A stretch of DNA of 64,000 bases from Sycon ciliatum (Eukaryota > Porifera > Calcarea > Leucosolenida > Sycettidae). The position numbers and the translations under genes were made by a program. The DNA lies in contig NC_088655.1 in assembly GCF_964019385.1 (NCBI RefSeq), positions 7,630,833 to 7,694,832 on the forward strand, written 5' to 3'. Under the pieces are notes generated by a model. The model saw only the letters and a list, made by a program, of their open reading frames with translations, had not been told where the DNA came from and ran no database searches. Below are positions 33,893 to 44,860 of this stretch, piece after piece (within the stretch, counting starts at the first letter, position 1; each line of letters starts with the position of its first letter).

Positions 33893-34107
33893 TGAACTCG
33901 GATGGTGAGCCAATTAAATTATGGTGAAAAAGGAGAAGGACAAAATGTTACGAGTTATGACTAACTGTCCACCAACCACCTTTTTGTCGCACTCGTTGAC
34001 TGTATAATATCTGGTTACGTTGGTGGACAGTTAGTCATAACTCGTAACATGTTGTCCTTCTCCTTTTTCACCATAATTTAATTTAATTGGCTCACCATCG
34101 GAGTTCA
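33893..34107. mobile_element. 215-bp foldback element
   Basis: Arms 33893-33976 and 34019-34107 are inverted copies (GTTACGAGTTATGACTAACT and its reverse) differing by a 5-bp ATTTA gap and few mismatches, around a loop of about 42 nt. A related half copy lies at 36870-36968. Confidence 0.8.
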
Positions 34108-34689
34108 ACTTTGCACACCGTATGAGCCGCCATTACCTATTCGGCAAAACGTACGTCATGTGGAACAACTTGTTGTTGCACATAACTAGTCTATCATATT
34201 AACATGATACAGTGTGGTGAAGTTCAGTAGAATGTTGACGTTTCGGTTTGTCACAATTCGTCTTCGCTTAGCTTCCCCTTTCTTTGTTTACTACATAAAC
34301 TTGAGCCGCCCAAGTTGGGTGGTTTGTTACGTCGTCGAGTTGTAGTAAGGCCGGTATGTCCAATAGTCTTACTAGTTCCGTCATCATCCAGTAACTTTTG
34401 GCATTTTTTGTTGCCGTGGTGCGGAGCTCGTGCTCTTCTTCATTGCGCTTTCCTTCCCCTCTTGGACCTTTTCGAACCTGAGTCTTCCAAGTTGGGAGGT
34501 TGTTGATTTGTGCGCCTTGGAGAAGTGTTGGAGCTAGGAGTCAGATCAACGAATGTCTCAGTACTCCTTGTCCGTTTTGTGCCATTTTTGCCGCAACTGT
34601 GCTGTGATAGTTGCTAGGACTTCAATGTACATAACCAAGGGTGGCTCCACAGTCGCAAAACAACTAGAGGTGTCGAGCATGCAGAGGAC
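34108..34689. other. Unassigned, no recognised gene
   Basis: Contains two related phrases (GAGCCGCCCAAGTTGGGTGG near 34302; TTCCAAGTTGGGAGG near 34486). No gene seen. Confidence 0.4.
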
Positions 34690-35230
34690 ATGTGCTACAT
34701 GCACGGTGTTGAACAGCTAGTGGACCAACCACCGCACGGCTGCAACACACTGGACCTGATTATATCCGACCTACCCGTAGAATCATTGGTTTCTGTCTTG
34801 CCGCCCAAATCTGACCACGCCTGTCTACTTGCTGACTTCCAGATCCGTGTATCACGCGAGCTTCCCATATCAAGAACTGTATGGAGGTATCAGCATGCTG
34901 ATTTGGCCAGGCTCCGTCACTTCCTCAGAACCACCAATTGGGCAGCTATTGCTCGAATTGATCCAGACCTGTCATGCACTGGCATCTCAGAGAGGATCCT
35001 GGCGGGAATGAAGAGATTCATCCCCTCTAAAACCCTGAAAACCCGTGCATTCTATCCTCCATGGTGGACCCTGAGTGCACTGCTGCCACAGTGAGGAAAT
35101 GACGTCAATGGAGATGCCTGAAAGATGAACCGTCTGACGACGATCGGCAGTCAGCTTACCAAGATGCTAGGCTCTCAACAGTTGCCTGTCTCTTTCATGG
35201 CGAAACTGAGACAGACAATGACCTCAAAGT
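34690..35230 (+). pseudogene. LINE-2 endonuclease end and linker
   Basis: A frame ending the APE-type endonuclease of a LINE: GVEQLVDQPPHGCNTLDLII then SDHACLLADFQI (the conserved SDH box). A stop lies near 35092, and the linker continues to about 35230 in changing frames before another element is inserted. Confidence 0.75.
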
Positions 35231-35448
35231 ACTGCTATTTCCGTTATTTTCTTCCTATGCAAGTCGCAACTCCTGTTTTGAGTTGTTTTTCTTCTCTTTT
35301 TTTCTTTCCCTACTAGTTGCTGTTACCCTCACTGATCCTTACGCACATATACGCATCATTTCCCCACTAGTGGGGCCATTGTTATTAGACTAGGGTCTGT
35401 TTTGGACTTTCCACTCTAAATAAAGAATACAAATAACAAACAAACAAA
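35231..35448 (+). mobile_element. Short LINE 3' tail inserted in LINE-2
   Basis: Ends AATAAAGAATACAAATAACAAACAAACAAA, the A-rich tail of a non-LTR element, after which the LINE-2 frame resumes. CAAA occurs on both sides. No coding sequence. Confidence 0.55.
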
Positions 35449-36870
35449 GCAGCTACCACCCAGTGACTGGTGGCAAACCGTCAAGTGTGCCTCTGCCAAT
35501 GGGTGTAGTCAAACTGTTCCGACAATACGTGATCCCGATGGACGTGAGTACACAGCCAGCGCAGACAAAGGAGAATGCATGGCCCGCTATTTTGCAAGCA
35601 AATGCAGTCTTGGTCAGGATGACCTGTCAGCCCCATTCCCATATGTCAAGCCTCGAAATTAACAGGCTCTTTCGGATGTCCGTTTCTGTGTGGCTGTTGT
35701 CGAGCGCACCCTTCGGCAGTTCAACCCATCAAAGACAACCGGGCCGGATGGGATACCGGCACGAGTGTTGAAAACCTGTTCTGCTGGACTGGCGCAACCT
35801 ATTTCTACACTGTTCACACGATGCTTCCAAAGTGGGATACAGCCCAAGACATGGAATATTGCAAACATAGTCCCTATATTCAAGCGGAAATCAAAGTTTC
35901 TACCCTCCAATTACTGTTCAGTTTTGCTCTTGTGTATTCTGTCCAAAGTGATGGAGACAATCATCAACAGAACAATAACTAATTTCCTCGAGTCGAAGAA
36001 CGTCTTCTCCAAAAAACAGTTTGGATTTCGCCATGGCCATCGTGTAGCCGACCTCCTTTCCAGCCTCCACCATCGGTGGCTGCATACAGCCAGGGAGAAA
36101 GGCGCAGCACGCATACTCGCCATTGACATAGCCGGCGCGTTTGATCGCGTATCACACCCCGGTGTGCTACACAAGTCCAACGTTTACAGCCTACGTGGGC
36201 AACTGCACCAGTGGCTCAGCAGCTACCTCAGTGAATGCTACCATCAAATGGTCATTTGTGGCCAGACATCTTCAAGGCTCCCAATTCAGGCTGGAGTCCC
36301 CCAGTGCAGTATTCTTGGTCCGAATCTCTTCCTCATATACGTGAACGACTGCGAGGACCACCTACCAGCCGGTGCTGACCTAGCCTCATTCGCAGACGAC
36401 ACTACACTGCATGCCAACATTACCCCCACCATCCAACAAGATACCACCCAAGTCCTCCAGCTAGCAGTCAACACCATCTCCCTCTGGCGTCAAGAATGGA
36501 AGATAGATATTTGAACCAGCCAAATCCCAAGCACTGACTGTCAGCGTCCACCGCACCCAATGGAACAAGTGGAGCTCAAAATCTTGGGCGTCAGTTTTGA
36601 TGGTCAGCTTACCTTCCGGCGCCACCTTTGTACCGTAGCCCTCCCGGCAACACAGCGACTCGGCGTTTTGTGTTAGGCTTTCCACCTTTTAGAGGCGCCC
36701 GGTTGCATCCAAGCCTACAATGCTTTTGTGCGCCCAGTGATGGAGTACTGCCCCATCATCTGGATGTAAGAAGCCCGATCCCATCTTGCAAGACTCGACC
36801 GTGTGCAAGCCCACTATTCATTTTTTTTGCCTTTGCCTGTGAGCTGTGTTCATTGTAAATAAAAAAAAAA
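35449..36870 (+). pseudogene. LINE-2 reverse transcriptase
   Basis: Main frame 35690-36514: NPSKTTGPDGIPARVLKTC, PIFKRKSKFLPSNYCSV, FSKKQFGFRHGHRVADLL, LAIDIAGAFDRVSH, AGVPQCSILGPNLFLIYVND and catalytic SFADDTTLHAN. After a stop at 36512-36514 the thumb continues in other frames (FVRPVMEYCPIIWM near 36727). The RT box is intact but several frameshifts disable the gene. It is a different lineage from LINE-1. The element ends in AAATAAAAAAAAA at about 36870. Confidence 0.8.
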
Positions 36871-36968
36871 TTGTCACACTCGCTGACTGTATAAGGTCTG
36901 GTTACGTTGGCGGACAGTTGGTCATAACTCGGAACATTTTGTCCTACGCTATTTTCACAATGAATTAT
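36870..36968. repeat. Half copy of the foldback element
   Basis: Matches 33984-34080 (TTGTCACACTCGCTGACTGTAT, GGTTACGTTGGCGGACAGTT split by few mismatches). Only one arm is present. Confidence 0.65.
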
Positions 36969-37254
36969 GATCAGCAATGTAGTGACAAAACCGGGTCAAA
37001 GCAGAATAGCTAAAAACAACGATGATTAATACGTGACCAATATACATCATGCATATACATACGTCATTGTTCTTGCTCTCATTTGCTTGTGCCGCTATAA
37101 TATCTTGTTGATGTGGAAGGAGACATTGTACGGGAGAAGGTATGTCACAACCTGAAGAGAAGGCACGGAAGTTTACTCGCAAAAAAGTATTTACCTGCGT
37201 AATTCTTCTTTCTGCTCATAAAAACGAGCATGCATCATGGATAATCTGACTTAC

Positions 37255-37353
37255 ATTATTCTTTGGTTCCAACGAATGTCCGGAAGTGAGAAGACATTCT
37301 ACTACGGAAACATGACCTTCCCGTGCTGCATCATGTAATGGTGTGTCACCACC
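37255..37353 (-). CDS. Ankyrin-repeat exon, copy 2
   Basis: A 99-nt minus-strand exon coding one 33-residue ankyrin repeat (GGDTPLHDAAREGHVSVVEC, then LLTSGHSLEPKNN). It has a CTTCCAG acceptor at 37354-37360 and a GTAAGT donor at 37249-37254, both phase 0. Ankyrin repeats mediate protein binding; the rest of the gene is not identified. Flanking introns hold a CA microsatellite. Confidence 0.75.
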
Positions 37354-37461
37354 CTGGAAGTAGCAGCAAATTAAAGACAAGACATGTACACACATACCCA
37401 CAGCCATACACATGTTGATGCACACGCACACATGCATGCACAAAAAACACTCATGCATGCA

Positions 37462-37462
37462 T

Positions 37463-37540
<78 letters not shown>
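37462..37540. repeat. CA microsatellite
   Basis: About 39 uninterrupted CA units, then imperfect CA to 37600. Cys/Val- and Thr/His-rich ORFs across it are artefacts. Confidence 0.95.
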
Positions 37541-37541
<1 letters not shown>

Positions 37542-37600
37542 TCCAAAAACACACACATAAACACACACACCAACACACACACATACACACATACACACAC

Positions 37601-38765
37601 ATTAACTACAACACGCAGCAACTTGTGGTACGGGGAGTGCTGGCCATCGGAGGGAGAGGCTACGGAGAGTAATGCGTAGACACGGGCGAAGCAGAATGTT
37701 GGCGGAGCCAAGTATGTACGAGAGAGGATTCAGGGTCAGCCGGGTTGACACTGCCAGAGCAGAAAGTTGGCGGAGCGAAGCTTCTACAAGAGTCTGCGGC
37801 CGAGGGACGGCCCTGAGTAGCTGGAAATGAGCGTGGGCAACACCCCATTAACCCTTTCACTGCTGGCCTAGTTTCATCAGGTTATTTCCTTTAACATGCC
37901 TAAATATGCATGGAGCAATAAATCTTCGGCCAGCATTTTAAGGTTATGCTAACTCTCTGGTCTCAAAAGTCCATTTATTGCAGGGCATCATTTTTAGGCA
38001 AACTCCGAAGATTATGCCAGCATGATCTGCCAAGGGCTACCTGTGGCTCTTTAAACAAGGGTTAACATCCCATTGCACACACAATATTGAAGACAAGGTT
38101 TAGGCTAGACTGAAATTCATGTGGGGAAATGTGGTAAGGCTTACACCCAGGCCACCACATGATAGGACGAATGTGGAGGGGACCGCTAACAAGGTTAGGC
38201 TTACACCGCACTTCCACATGGTAGAACAGATGCGTAAGTAGGCTGCTAACGGGGTTACGCTTACACCCGAACATCTGCATGGTAGGGTGAATGCAGAGGG
38301 GCTGGTAACTTAGAGTTGGGTGTCAGCTCAAAGGCTTACGGGGTGCTTTGCAGCCACCCACTCCATGTGAATGCCACCCAAAAATGAAATTGCTGGGGGA
38401 GGCGTGAGCCCCAATCTAGCTGACCTTAACATGGAAACTACATGAAAGTGTACAGCGATGTTCAAGGACAAAACTTCGAGTCTACAACAGTTAGTGTCAA
38501 GAGGGCAGGTGCCATCAACTATGCAGAGAGCAGCACGGGAGAGCAAGAGCACTCGTGCAGAGAGGAGTGCAATGAGTGCAGTGCAGACGCTCCTGCTGCC
38601 AGCAGTGCTTATGGGGGCAGTGTGGTCACCACGACCTATAGCGAGTAGTGTTAGGGGGAAGTGCTGTCACTCATACAGCAGATAGTGTCAAGAGGGCATT
38701 GCTGTCACTCAGGAAGCTGATAGTGCTAGGAAGGCGGTGCATGTACTCACGCGGTCACCAGTGCC
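37601..38765. repeat. Non-coding with short tandem repeats
   Basis: A repeat of about 62 bp occurs three times between 38136 and 38310 (GGCTTACACC...CATGGTAG...AGGGG). Looser repeats of GTGCTGTCACTCA lie at 38660-38720. No supported gene. Confidence 0.6.
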
Positions 38766-39605
38766 TTCGCGATTGGCTCCATGTCCGATTCTGACAGACG
38801 GATGTATCAGAGGTCAGCGTTGCTCCACCATCGGCCGGCCCTTTGGATGACGTAAGGTGGCAGGCCATTCCTTCCGGCGGCAGTGGCTTCACCGATACGC
38901 AGGCTATGGCTGGAGATCTTCTGGCCAGGGAGAGCTCGGCGGAGTAAGTCGTTCATGTCCGAGGGGCGAAGCGGCTGGCGAGACTGGTAGCGGAAATAGG
39001 CTCCCGGTACTTGGGGGCGCAGCTGTGCGTACTTCCCTAATGCGGCTACCGGGCGGGTGTTATTGTTGGTGGCGCTGACCGTCACATTGCTGCTCTCTCC
39101 CAGTTGCATTGTTTTGGAGAATGGGACAGCCAGCCTCACTGTGTTCTCCCGGATGCAGACGCGTTCCTGCGTCAACATCTTCTGCGGGTCGGTAGATGCG
39201 TACTCGCTGTCTCGCATGAATGCGTAGTAGTGAGTGTGATAGCGCTCCAGAGCATGGCTTGGTCGGCTGGTGATAGACCGGAGTGCGACAGGAAGCCCTG
39301 GATTGCATGGAGGTGTTGCACTAGTTGCGGGCGATACCCTGGAGCAGCAGGTCCAGTTGCCCCTCCTGGAACGGGGACAACGACAGGTGGTTGACCACGA
39401 AGTAATGTCGGAGGCCATGGAGGTAGACCTTGATAGTTGCAAGCCGGCACTCGGATGGCATGTATGCTAGGAAATCCATTAGGCGGGTGGCCTGAATGGG
39501 GTATGGCGCGACACGGTGCAGGCTGGCGTACCTCTCGTATGCTGTCACGCCGGCAGCATACGGCCGGGCGGTACTTGTTGTCACTCCCGCAAGGATAAGG
39601 CCCAT
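38760..39605 (-). pseudogene. DIRS-2 tyrosine recombinase
   Basis: The minus strand shows the whole enzyme over two frames: the SAM-like part (39321-39605), then FMRDSEYA (catalytic Arg), SSHSLRIGEATAAG (His-x-x-Arg), RAGRWWSNADL and YIRL with the catalytic Tyr. A TGA stop lies directly before the Tyr codon, and a frame change near 39350 joins the halves. The enzyme would recombine a circular cDNA into the genome, but this copy is dead. Confidence 0.85.
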
Positions 39606-40174
39606 GGTGTGGTCAGTAGGCGTGTCAGCTGCTGGACTTCTAGCGACATGGGGACAGGAGACGCCTGGGGATGTAGCTTCCGGAAGCTCTCGACCTGCAG
39701 CCGGGACAAACGGTCAGCAAGAACGTTGTCAACACCACGTATGTGTGCTAAAAACACAACCATGTCATGCTTGGCAGCCGCTAGCAACGCAATCCTGACA
39801 AGTGCCATGATTTCTGGGCACCTTGAGATTCCTGTGCGCCAGATTGTGCAGACCATTTCGTTATCACATTGAACTAATAGTCGACGATTGCACAGTCGTT
39901 TGCCTAGCGTCACACAGATAAGGGCGATGGGAAACAATTCGCGCCATTCTAAGGACAGATCCTTGTGGAGTGCCTCCCACTGGCCATACGCCCATTCTTT
40001 GCTACAGACCAAGCCATAGCCATGGTCAGAAGCATCCGTGAACAGCTGCATCTCAGTGGGTTTGCACCAGGATGGGTCTAGCAGTAATGATCGGCCGTTC
40101 CATGAATCAATGCAAGCGTGCCACCAGGGGTGTATCGTTTGGAGCCTCATGGTTCCGGCGCTGGGTCCTGTCAA
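39581..40174 (-). CDS. DIRS-2 RNase H region
   Basis: A 197-residue open minus-strand frame with MQLFTDASDHGYGLVCSKEW, LLVQCDNEMVCTIWRTGISR and VLADRLSRLQ. Compared with DIRS-1 the usual TDASD is kept (TDTSD there). It lies between RT and recombinase as in other DIRS elements. Confidence 0.8.
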   Translation of the reverse strand: MTGPSAGTMRLQTIHPWWHACIDSWNGRSLLLDPSWCKPTEMQLFTDASDHGYGLVCSKEWAYGQWEALHKDLSLEWRELFPIALICVTLGKRLCNRRLLVQCDNEMVCTIWRTGISRCPEIMALVRIALLAAAKHDMVVFLAHIRGVDNVLADRLSRLQVESFRKLHPQASPVPMSLEVQQLTRLLTTPWALSLRE

Positions 40175-40189
40175 GAGACATGAACTGGC

Positions 40190-40998
40190 TGGCCTCGTCG
40201 AAGAGCCGGCGGCAAAAAGTGCGCCCGGGCGGTACTATTTTGTCAGCAAATGACAAAGAGCCTGCCAACGAGAGCAATTCCCGTTTGGTGCACTGTACTC
40301 AGTGTACCCAGGAGTCAAGGGTGTTCTTTAGTTCTGACAGATTTGAGGCTGGCAGTCGCATCTCCCATGCTTGGGAAACTAACTCTATGCCCAAAAATGT
40401 GACAATTGTGGACGGCGGGCACACCTTGTCAGTCAGGGCCCTCGGCTAACGGGACATGCAGGTGCTCCATGACTGCTAGTAATGTGTGAAACTGCTGACG
40501 AGCATAGTTTGGCGGCTCTGGAGGTTGAACTGTGAGGACATCATCGAGGTAGTGCAGCAGGTCATGCACATTGAATCTATTCGTGGCTACCCAGCAAAGT
40601 GCATCGGCAAGCCTGTTATACAAAAATGGAGAGGACTGCAGGCCAAAGGGGAGGAATTTGTCAACGTAGAATGCGTTGTCCCAGTGACTGCCCAGCAATG
40701 GTCAGCCTGACGGGGCCACGGGACATAGTCGGAATGCATTGCGTAGCTCGACTTAGGATAACAGGGCCCCCTTGCCATGCCGGTGCAGCAGCCGAACCGC
40801 ATATTCAACAGTCATTAAGTGCAGCGAAAATTCGTCTTGCCTGATACCGTCAGTAATGCTAGTGCCCTCAGGCGCAGATAAATGCATAATCAAGCGAAGT
40901 TTTCCCGACTTCTTGGGGACCACACCTACACCAGAGCAGTGCAGATCTGCATGAGGTAAGTGGGTGTGGGCCAGCCATACGACCCTCGGTGCATTCAT
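40190..40998 (-). pseudogene. DIRS-2 reverse transcriptase
   Basis: VPKKSGKLRLIMHLSAPEG (40753-40998), then in other frames the palm with KFLPFGLQSSPFLYNRLADA and LLHYLDDVLTVQPP (40429-40698). It contains the unoccupied LINE-1 site at 40201-40205. A frameshift near 40720 separates the two RT parts. Confidence 0.8.
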
Positions 40999-41047
40999 TA
41001 GACTAAATTGGGAGCAACAAAATGAGAGCGATCACCGGAGTAACCGA

Positions 41048-41460
41048 TTACAACACCGTCACGCATGTCATGCATAAGGGAGTTAACGAATGCGCGGTCA
41101 GGGTGCCTGGCCAGAGCCGACGCAAGCCGATCCAAGTGAACGGGCGTCCAGGGGGACTGTTGGCGCAACGGAACGCCTGCCGGCTGGTTGCCCTGTACGA
41201 CACTCTCGTGCGCTGTGTCCAGAGACAGTGCAGGTGCTGCATTGGTGAGCGTACGGACAGGGGTTTCGATGACACAAGCCCCGGTTGTACAGTCGACACT
41301 GCTCGGTTGACGAGCGTGCGGCGCCGGGGGCTACCGCGGAGCTGGGCCGAAAGTGCCACACAGCACGTGCATCGAACACGGTAGTGTACAGTGTTTGTGG
41401 TGTCCCAACGACGTGACAGCTGGGACGCGATGCTGTGGCGGAAGGTGCAGTCATACTCCG
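41048..41460 (-). pseudogene. DIRS-2 Gag zinc region
   Basis: Parallel to 18245-18660, with CRLYNRGLCHRNPCPYAHQC and CSTCTVSGHSARECR. It is cut at 41470 by the palindromic element; the N-terminal part of the same gene resumes at 56807. Confidence 0.75.
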
Positions 41461-41464
41461 CAAC

Positions 41465-41470
41465 AGCGGA
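41465..41470. repeat. 6-bp target-site duplication, left
   Basis: AGCGGA. The same six bases follow the element at 56801-56806. The uninterrupted copy at 18659-18675 reads CAACAGCGGAAAACGTG with a single AGCGGA. Confidence 0.95.
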
Positions 41471-41931
41471 AGTAGTAAGTGCGGGGCGGGTTCTGGCCCA
41501 CTTTTTGACCTTTGACCTTTGGGCCAAATAAGGCACACTGTGTCGGTCGTGCTTGGTCTGGCCCCGGGACCCCCCCAGAGTTTGACCTTTGACCCCTGGC
41601 ATGCCATAAATGTGCCATAAAGGTTCTTTTCCGTGGCGAACGTGCACTTGTGCACGTTCGGTGCATTCGCACCGGGGAGTAGTAAAATACGTACTATTCC
41701 CTGATTCGCACATCATAGATGTGCATTGCATGCAGCGAATGACATATTGCGCATGCGCGCATACGCACGCGGAGCATGTGACCTTCAGTGGCCCTGCGGA
41801 AAAGACGCAGTGCATCACAAGGTGTACTAGTACACGTGTCATTATACTACTCCCTGATTCGCACTTCGTAGATGTGCAGCAAACAAGTTCACGTTCCGTG
41901 CATTCGTTTTATTCGCACATCGTAGATGTGC
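41471..41931. promoter_or_regulatory. Left terminal region: DR1 motifs and hairpins
   Basis: Two TGACCTTTGACC(T/C) sequences (41506-41518, 41583-41595) are inverse matches to AGGTCAAAGGTCA, the DR1 site of RXR/HNF4/COUP-type nuclear receptors. A GAACGTGCAC-TT-GTGCACGTTC hairpin lies at 41638-41659. Three GCACNTCNTAGATGTGC hairpins follow at 41708-41724, 41861-41877 and 41915-41931, two of them after a repeated CT(A/C)(T/C)TCCCTGATTC phrase. All recur inverted at 56340-56800. Confidence 0.6.
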
Positions 41932-43116
41932 ACTGATTGACAAGTTGCCCATACAGAGCATGCCTAATCGGCTTTTCGATCGAGAATGTTCAAATTCGGC
42001 CATATTATGAGTCCCAAGATCAGAATACGGCTCAACGTAGTACTTGAAGTCACCGTTTCCATTACGTCATGTACATTTACACACACTCTGTTGAAGCACT
42101 GAAACATCGATTTTCGGCGAATTCAACAAGCGAAATTTGAAAATTCGGCGAAAAGATGGGTGATTTCTTCAAAACCACTTTCTTCGGCGAATTTTTCGGC
42201 CGGCCGATTTGGGAAATGCCTACTGTCCATGCAGGTGCATTAGATGCATATTTCTATTTTGATCGGGATACAGTTAGAATCAACCGGCTACGCCCGGAGT
42301 ATCATGCATCAAAAAAGACCATAGGTCTGTGGGAAACACCCTAGTAAAATAAATAAAATAATAATAATAATAATAATAAAACAATTATTGAAGGGGTATC
42401 ACAGTGAAGCAGTGTTGCTACGCACCACAAATCCCCTCTGCACTGTACCGAATTTATACTGGAGAATCCAGAGTGGCCAGCAAAGAGTCACAACCCGCGG
42501 GTATCCAGTCACACTAAGGCATGACCACCATTCCCCACATATTCACTGTAACAAAACACAATACTGTTTACTATAATACACTTTTATTTAAATTGACTTG
42601 GATGAGTCTGTAGAAGAGAACACAATGCACGCACACGCACGCATGCGCAGACACACACACGCACACACGCACACACACACATCTAGGTTATATTGCTATA
42701 CACGTATCTAGGGTTTAGGAAGCACGAGAATATGTCGAAGCACCCACACATACCCCTTCATGCAGTGTACTTCAGTAGCCCAACACATTACGACTGCTCA
42801 GGACCATCACAAAATACATTACGACTGCTATAGCACAGGACCATCACAAAACACTACACACTGTTACTACACTACACACACAGTTACTACACTACGCCTG
42901 TTACAAGTACTTACAAATTATTTTGAAACAAATGGCACATCCTGAAGGCGGCAGCCCCAGACCTTCATACATCATCATCTGTGAAACCAAACATGAGCGC
43001 ACACAAACACTATTAGTGTCACGAACACGAAAGCAGGGTAAGACAAGAGGATACGAAACAAGTAAGTATCGCTATAACGAGGGGGTAAGTATACATGTAA
43101 ACAGAGCAGTGCTTAC
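41932..43116. other. Left arm, unassigned
   Basis: Holds a 62-aa ORF (42156-42344, not recognised), then GGTCTGTGGGAAACACC followed by TAGTAAAATAAATAAAATAA and an (AAT)n run at 42318-42390, resembling the tail of a truncated LINE and repeated at 46614-46660. A CA-rich tract is at 42630-42690. Mirrored at 55155-56339. Confidence 0.4.
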
Positions 43117-43429
43117 TTACAGGGTCCTAATACGCTCTACGGCGTCCTGGAATTCGGACTGCAACAGCAGTCCGACTTGCCGACCCTCCCAGTAACGGGT
43201 TAGATGGGCCGTACCCGTGAGGTGGGCGACCACGGCTGGGCCTCCCACCAGCCTTTCTCCACTGTAAAAACGAAAGAAACCGCAGAAAGCAGAGTGTCTT
43301 AGAGCTCTTTTGTTGGGGGAGAGAGCTAGGAGCACTGCACACTTACCATTTGTCACAATATATGATGAGAAAGAGGCGGCGCTTGACGCACCGCCTCAGG
43401 TGCTGGAATAGGGGTATTACCCCTGACAT
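43117..43429 (-). CDS. Spliced small C2H2 zinc-finger gene, left copy
   Basis: Mirror of 54842-55154. Exon 1 is 43347-43429, the intron 43262-43346, exon 2 43117-43261. Splicing joins one reading frame of 75 codons from ATG to TAA and completes the second Cys codon of a C-x2-C-x12-H-x5-H finger. See the right copy for details. Confidence 0.6.
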
Positions 43430-43721
43430 TCGAACGCTACAGTGACAAGTGAAAGCCATTTGGACTGTAATGATACTGAAGTGAAGGTGTGAACCGCAAA
43501 GCAAGACCTATACCTTCTTCCTGTCGAATTCGCTCCCCAGCTGCATACCGACATCATCCGCTAAAATCCAATCATACCAAGTAACGCAAAGGTCATCTGT
43601 TGACCTTTTGGACTTTTCAACTCTTATCCAAAACCACCAAGAGGAAAAAACCAGGATGAAGAAGACGTCAGTTGTAGAAGCGTTTGTGGAGGAGTTGTTA
43701 CATTATTCTCAGTAAATAGAT

Positions 43722-44774
43722 ATGGCTGATACATTCGGTGTAGACTTGGACGACCGGTCGTGGTCTCTCACCACGGGTCCTTTACTAATAGAAAGGCGGA
43801 CGCCAATAAGAACAGTTGTGGAGTTGGCAGATCAAAACGCGCAGCAAGAAATTTGGCACGTCGATGGTAGACTCCATCGGGAGGACGGACCAGCTCTTGT
43901 TGATAGTAGGGGAGTGTCCGCCTGGTGCTATGGAGGTCGCCTTCATCGCGTTAATGAACCGGCTTGGATAGGACGGGGTAGCATAGAGTACTACCTCAAC
44001 GGCGCCCGTCATAGAGCCGGCGGTCCTGCAGTCAGTTATTATGACGCCACATGCGGTATTCTACGGTGGTATCACCACGGAAGACTCCACAGGTATGATG
44101 GCCCTGCAGTGGAAACATTTTCAGACCTTGGTGAAGACTCTGAGGGGTTCTACCGACACCGCGAAGAGTGGTATTGGAATGGCGTCAGACAAAGGATCGG
44201 CGACGGCCCTGCTCTGACGGAGAGATTTGATGGCGCCTATTTGCTGGAAGCCTGGTATGTCCAAGGGCGTCTACACAGAGTAGACGGACCAGCCAGGATC
44301 ACTCGGAGTGATGATGGTATCACCATCCAGTGGTATTATCACGACCGGCTCCACAGGGAGAATGCGCCAGCCGTGATACGCAGGGAAGGTAACAACCGTG
44401 TACGGGAGTGGTACCGATACAACCTTCGGCATAGGGAAGATGGGCCTGCTTTCATCTCTCAGGAGGAGGAGGGTATCTATCAGTGGTACCTCAACGGGGT
44501 GTATTACGGTGACCACCATCAAGACCAGGCAATACACCCCATGGAGCTGCAGTACATCAATGTAGTGCCTACTAAGGTAGACTCGTCAGCAACAAGTCAT
44601 GAGTCCATTTGTGTGATTTGTCAGGATACCCTGGACCGTCCTCTATCCAAGTTGGAGTGTGGTCATGAATTTCACTTCCACTGTATCAAGGAGTGGATCA
44701 GTTCTGCCCCCAGCCCAACTTGCCCAACCTGCCGCTACTCCATGACTGCTGAGGACTTGGTTGAGTTCTTGTAG
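43722..44774 (+). CDS. LHREDGPA-repeat protein with RING-H2 finger, left copy
   Basis: 350 residues from ATG at 43722. Residues about 40-260 are nine repeats of W-Y-x-x-G-x-L-H-R-x-x-G-P-A (IWHVDGRLHREDGPALVD, RWYHHGRLHRYDGPAVET, AWYVQGRLHRVDGPARIT, EWYRYNLRHREDGPAFIS), a MORN-like repeat common in large DNA viruses of protists and in bacterial YwqK-type proteins. Residues about 295-340 form a RING-H2: CVIC, then CGHEFHFHC and CPTC, with all eight zinc ligands in place. RING-H2 proteins are usually E3 ubiquitin ligases; the repeats would choose the target. That is inference. The right copy differs by one residue (Thr/Ile). Confidence 0.85.
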   Translation: MADTFGVDLDDRSWSLTTGPLLIERRTPIRTVVELADQNAQQEIWHVDGRLHREDGPALVDSRGVSAWCYGGRLHRVNEPAWIGRGSIEYYLNGARHRAGGPAVSYYDATCGILRWYHHGRLHRYDGPAVETFSDLGEDSEGFYRHREEWYWNGVRQRIGDGPALTERFDGAYLLEAWYVQGRLHRVDGPARITRSDDGITIQWYYHDRLHRENAPAVIRREGNNRVREWYRYNLRHREDGPAFISQEEEGIYQWYLNGVYYGDHHQDQAIHPMELQYINVVPTKVDSSATSHESICVICQDTLDRPLSKLECGHEFHFHCIKEWISSAPSPTCPTCRYSMTAEDLVEFL

Positions 44775-44860
44775 TAATACATCACACAGTTGCATGTAGG
44801 CGACTACGAATGACCAGTCATGTGCTACAGACGGACACGGATATGCCACCCTAAGTAGCC

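Noticed and set aside
37371..37711. Cys/Val- and His/Thr-rich ORFs over the CA tract, also at 22054-22445 and 61969-62453
   Set aside because: Microsatellite translations.
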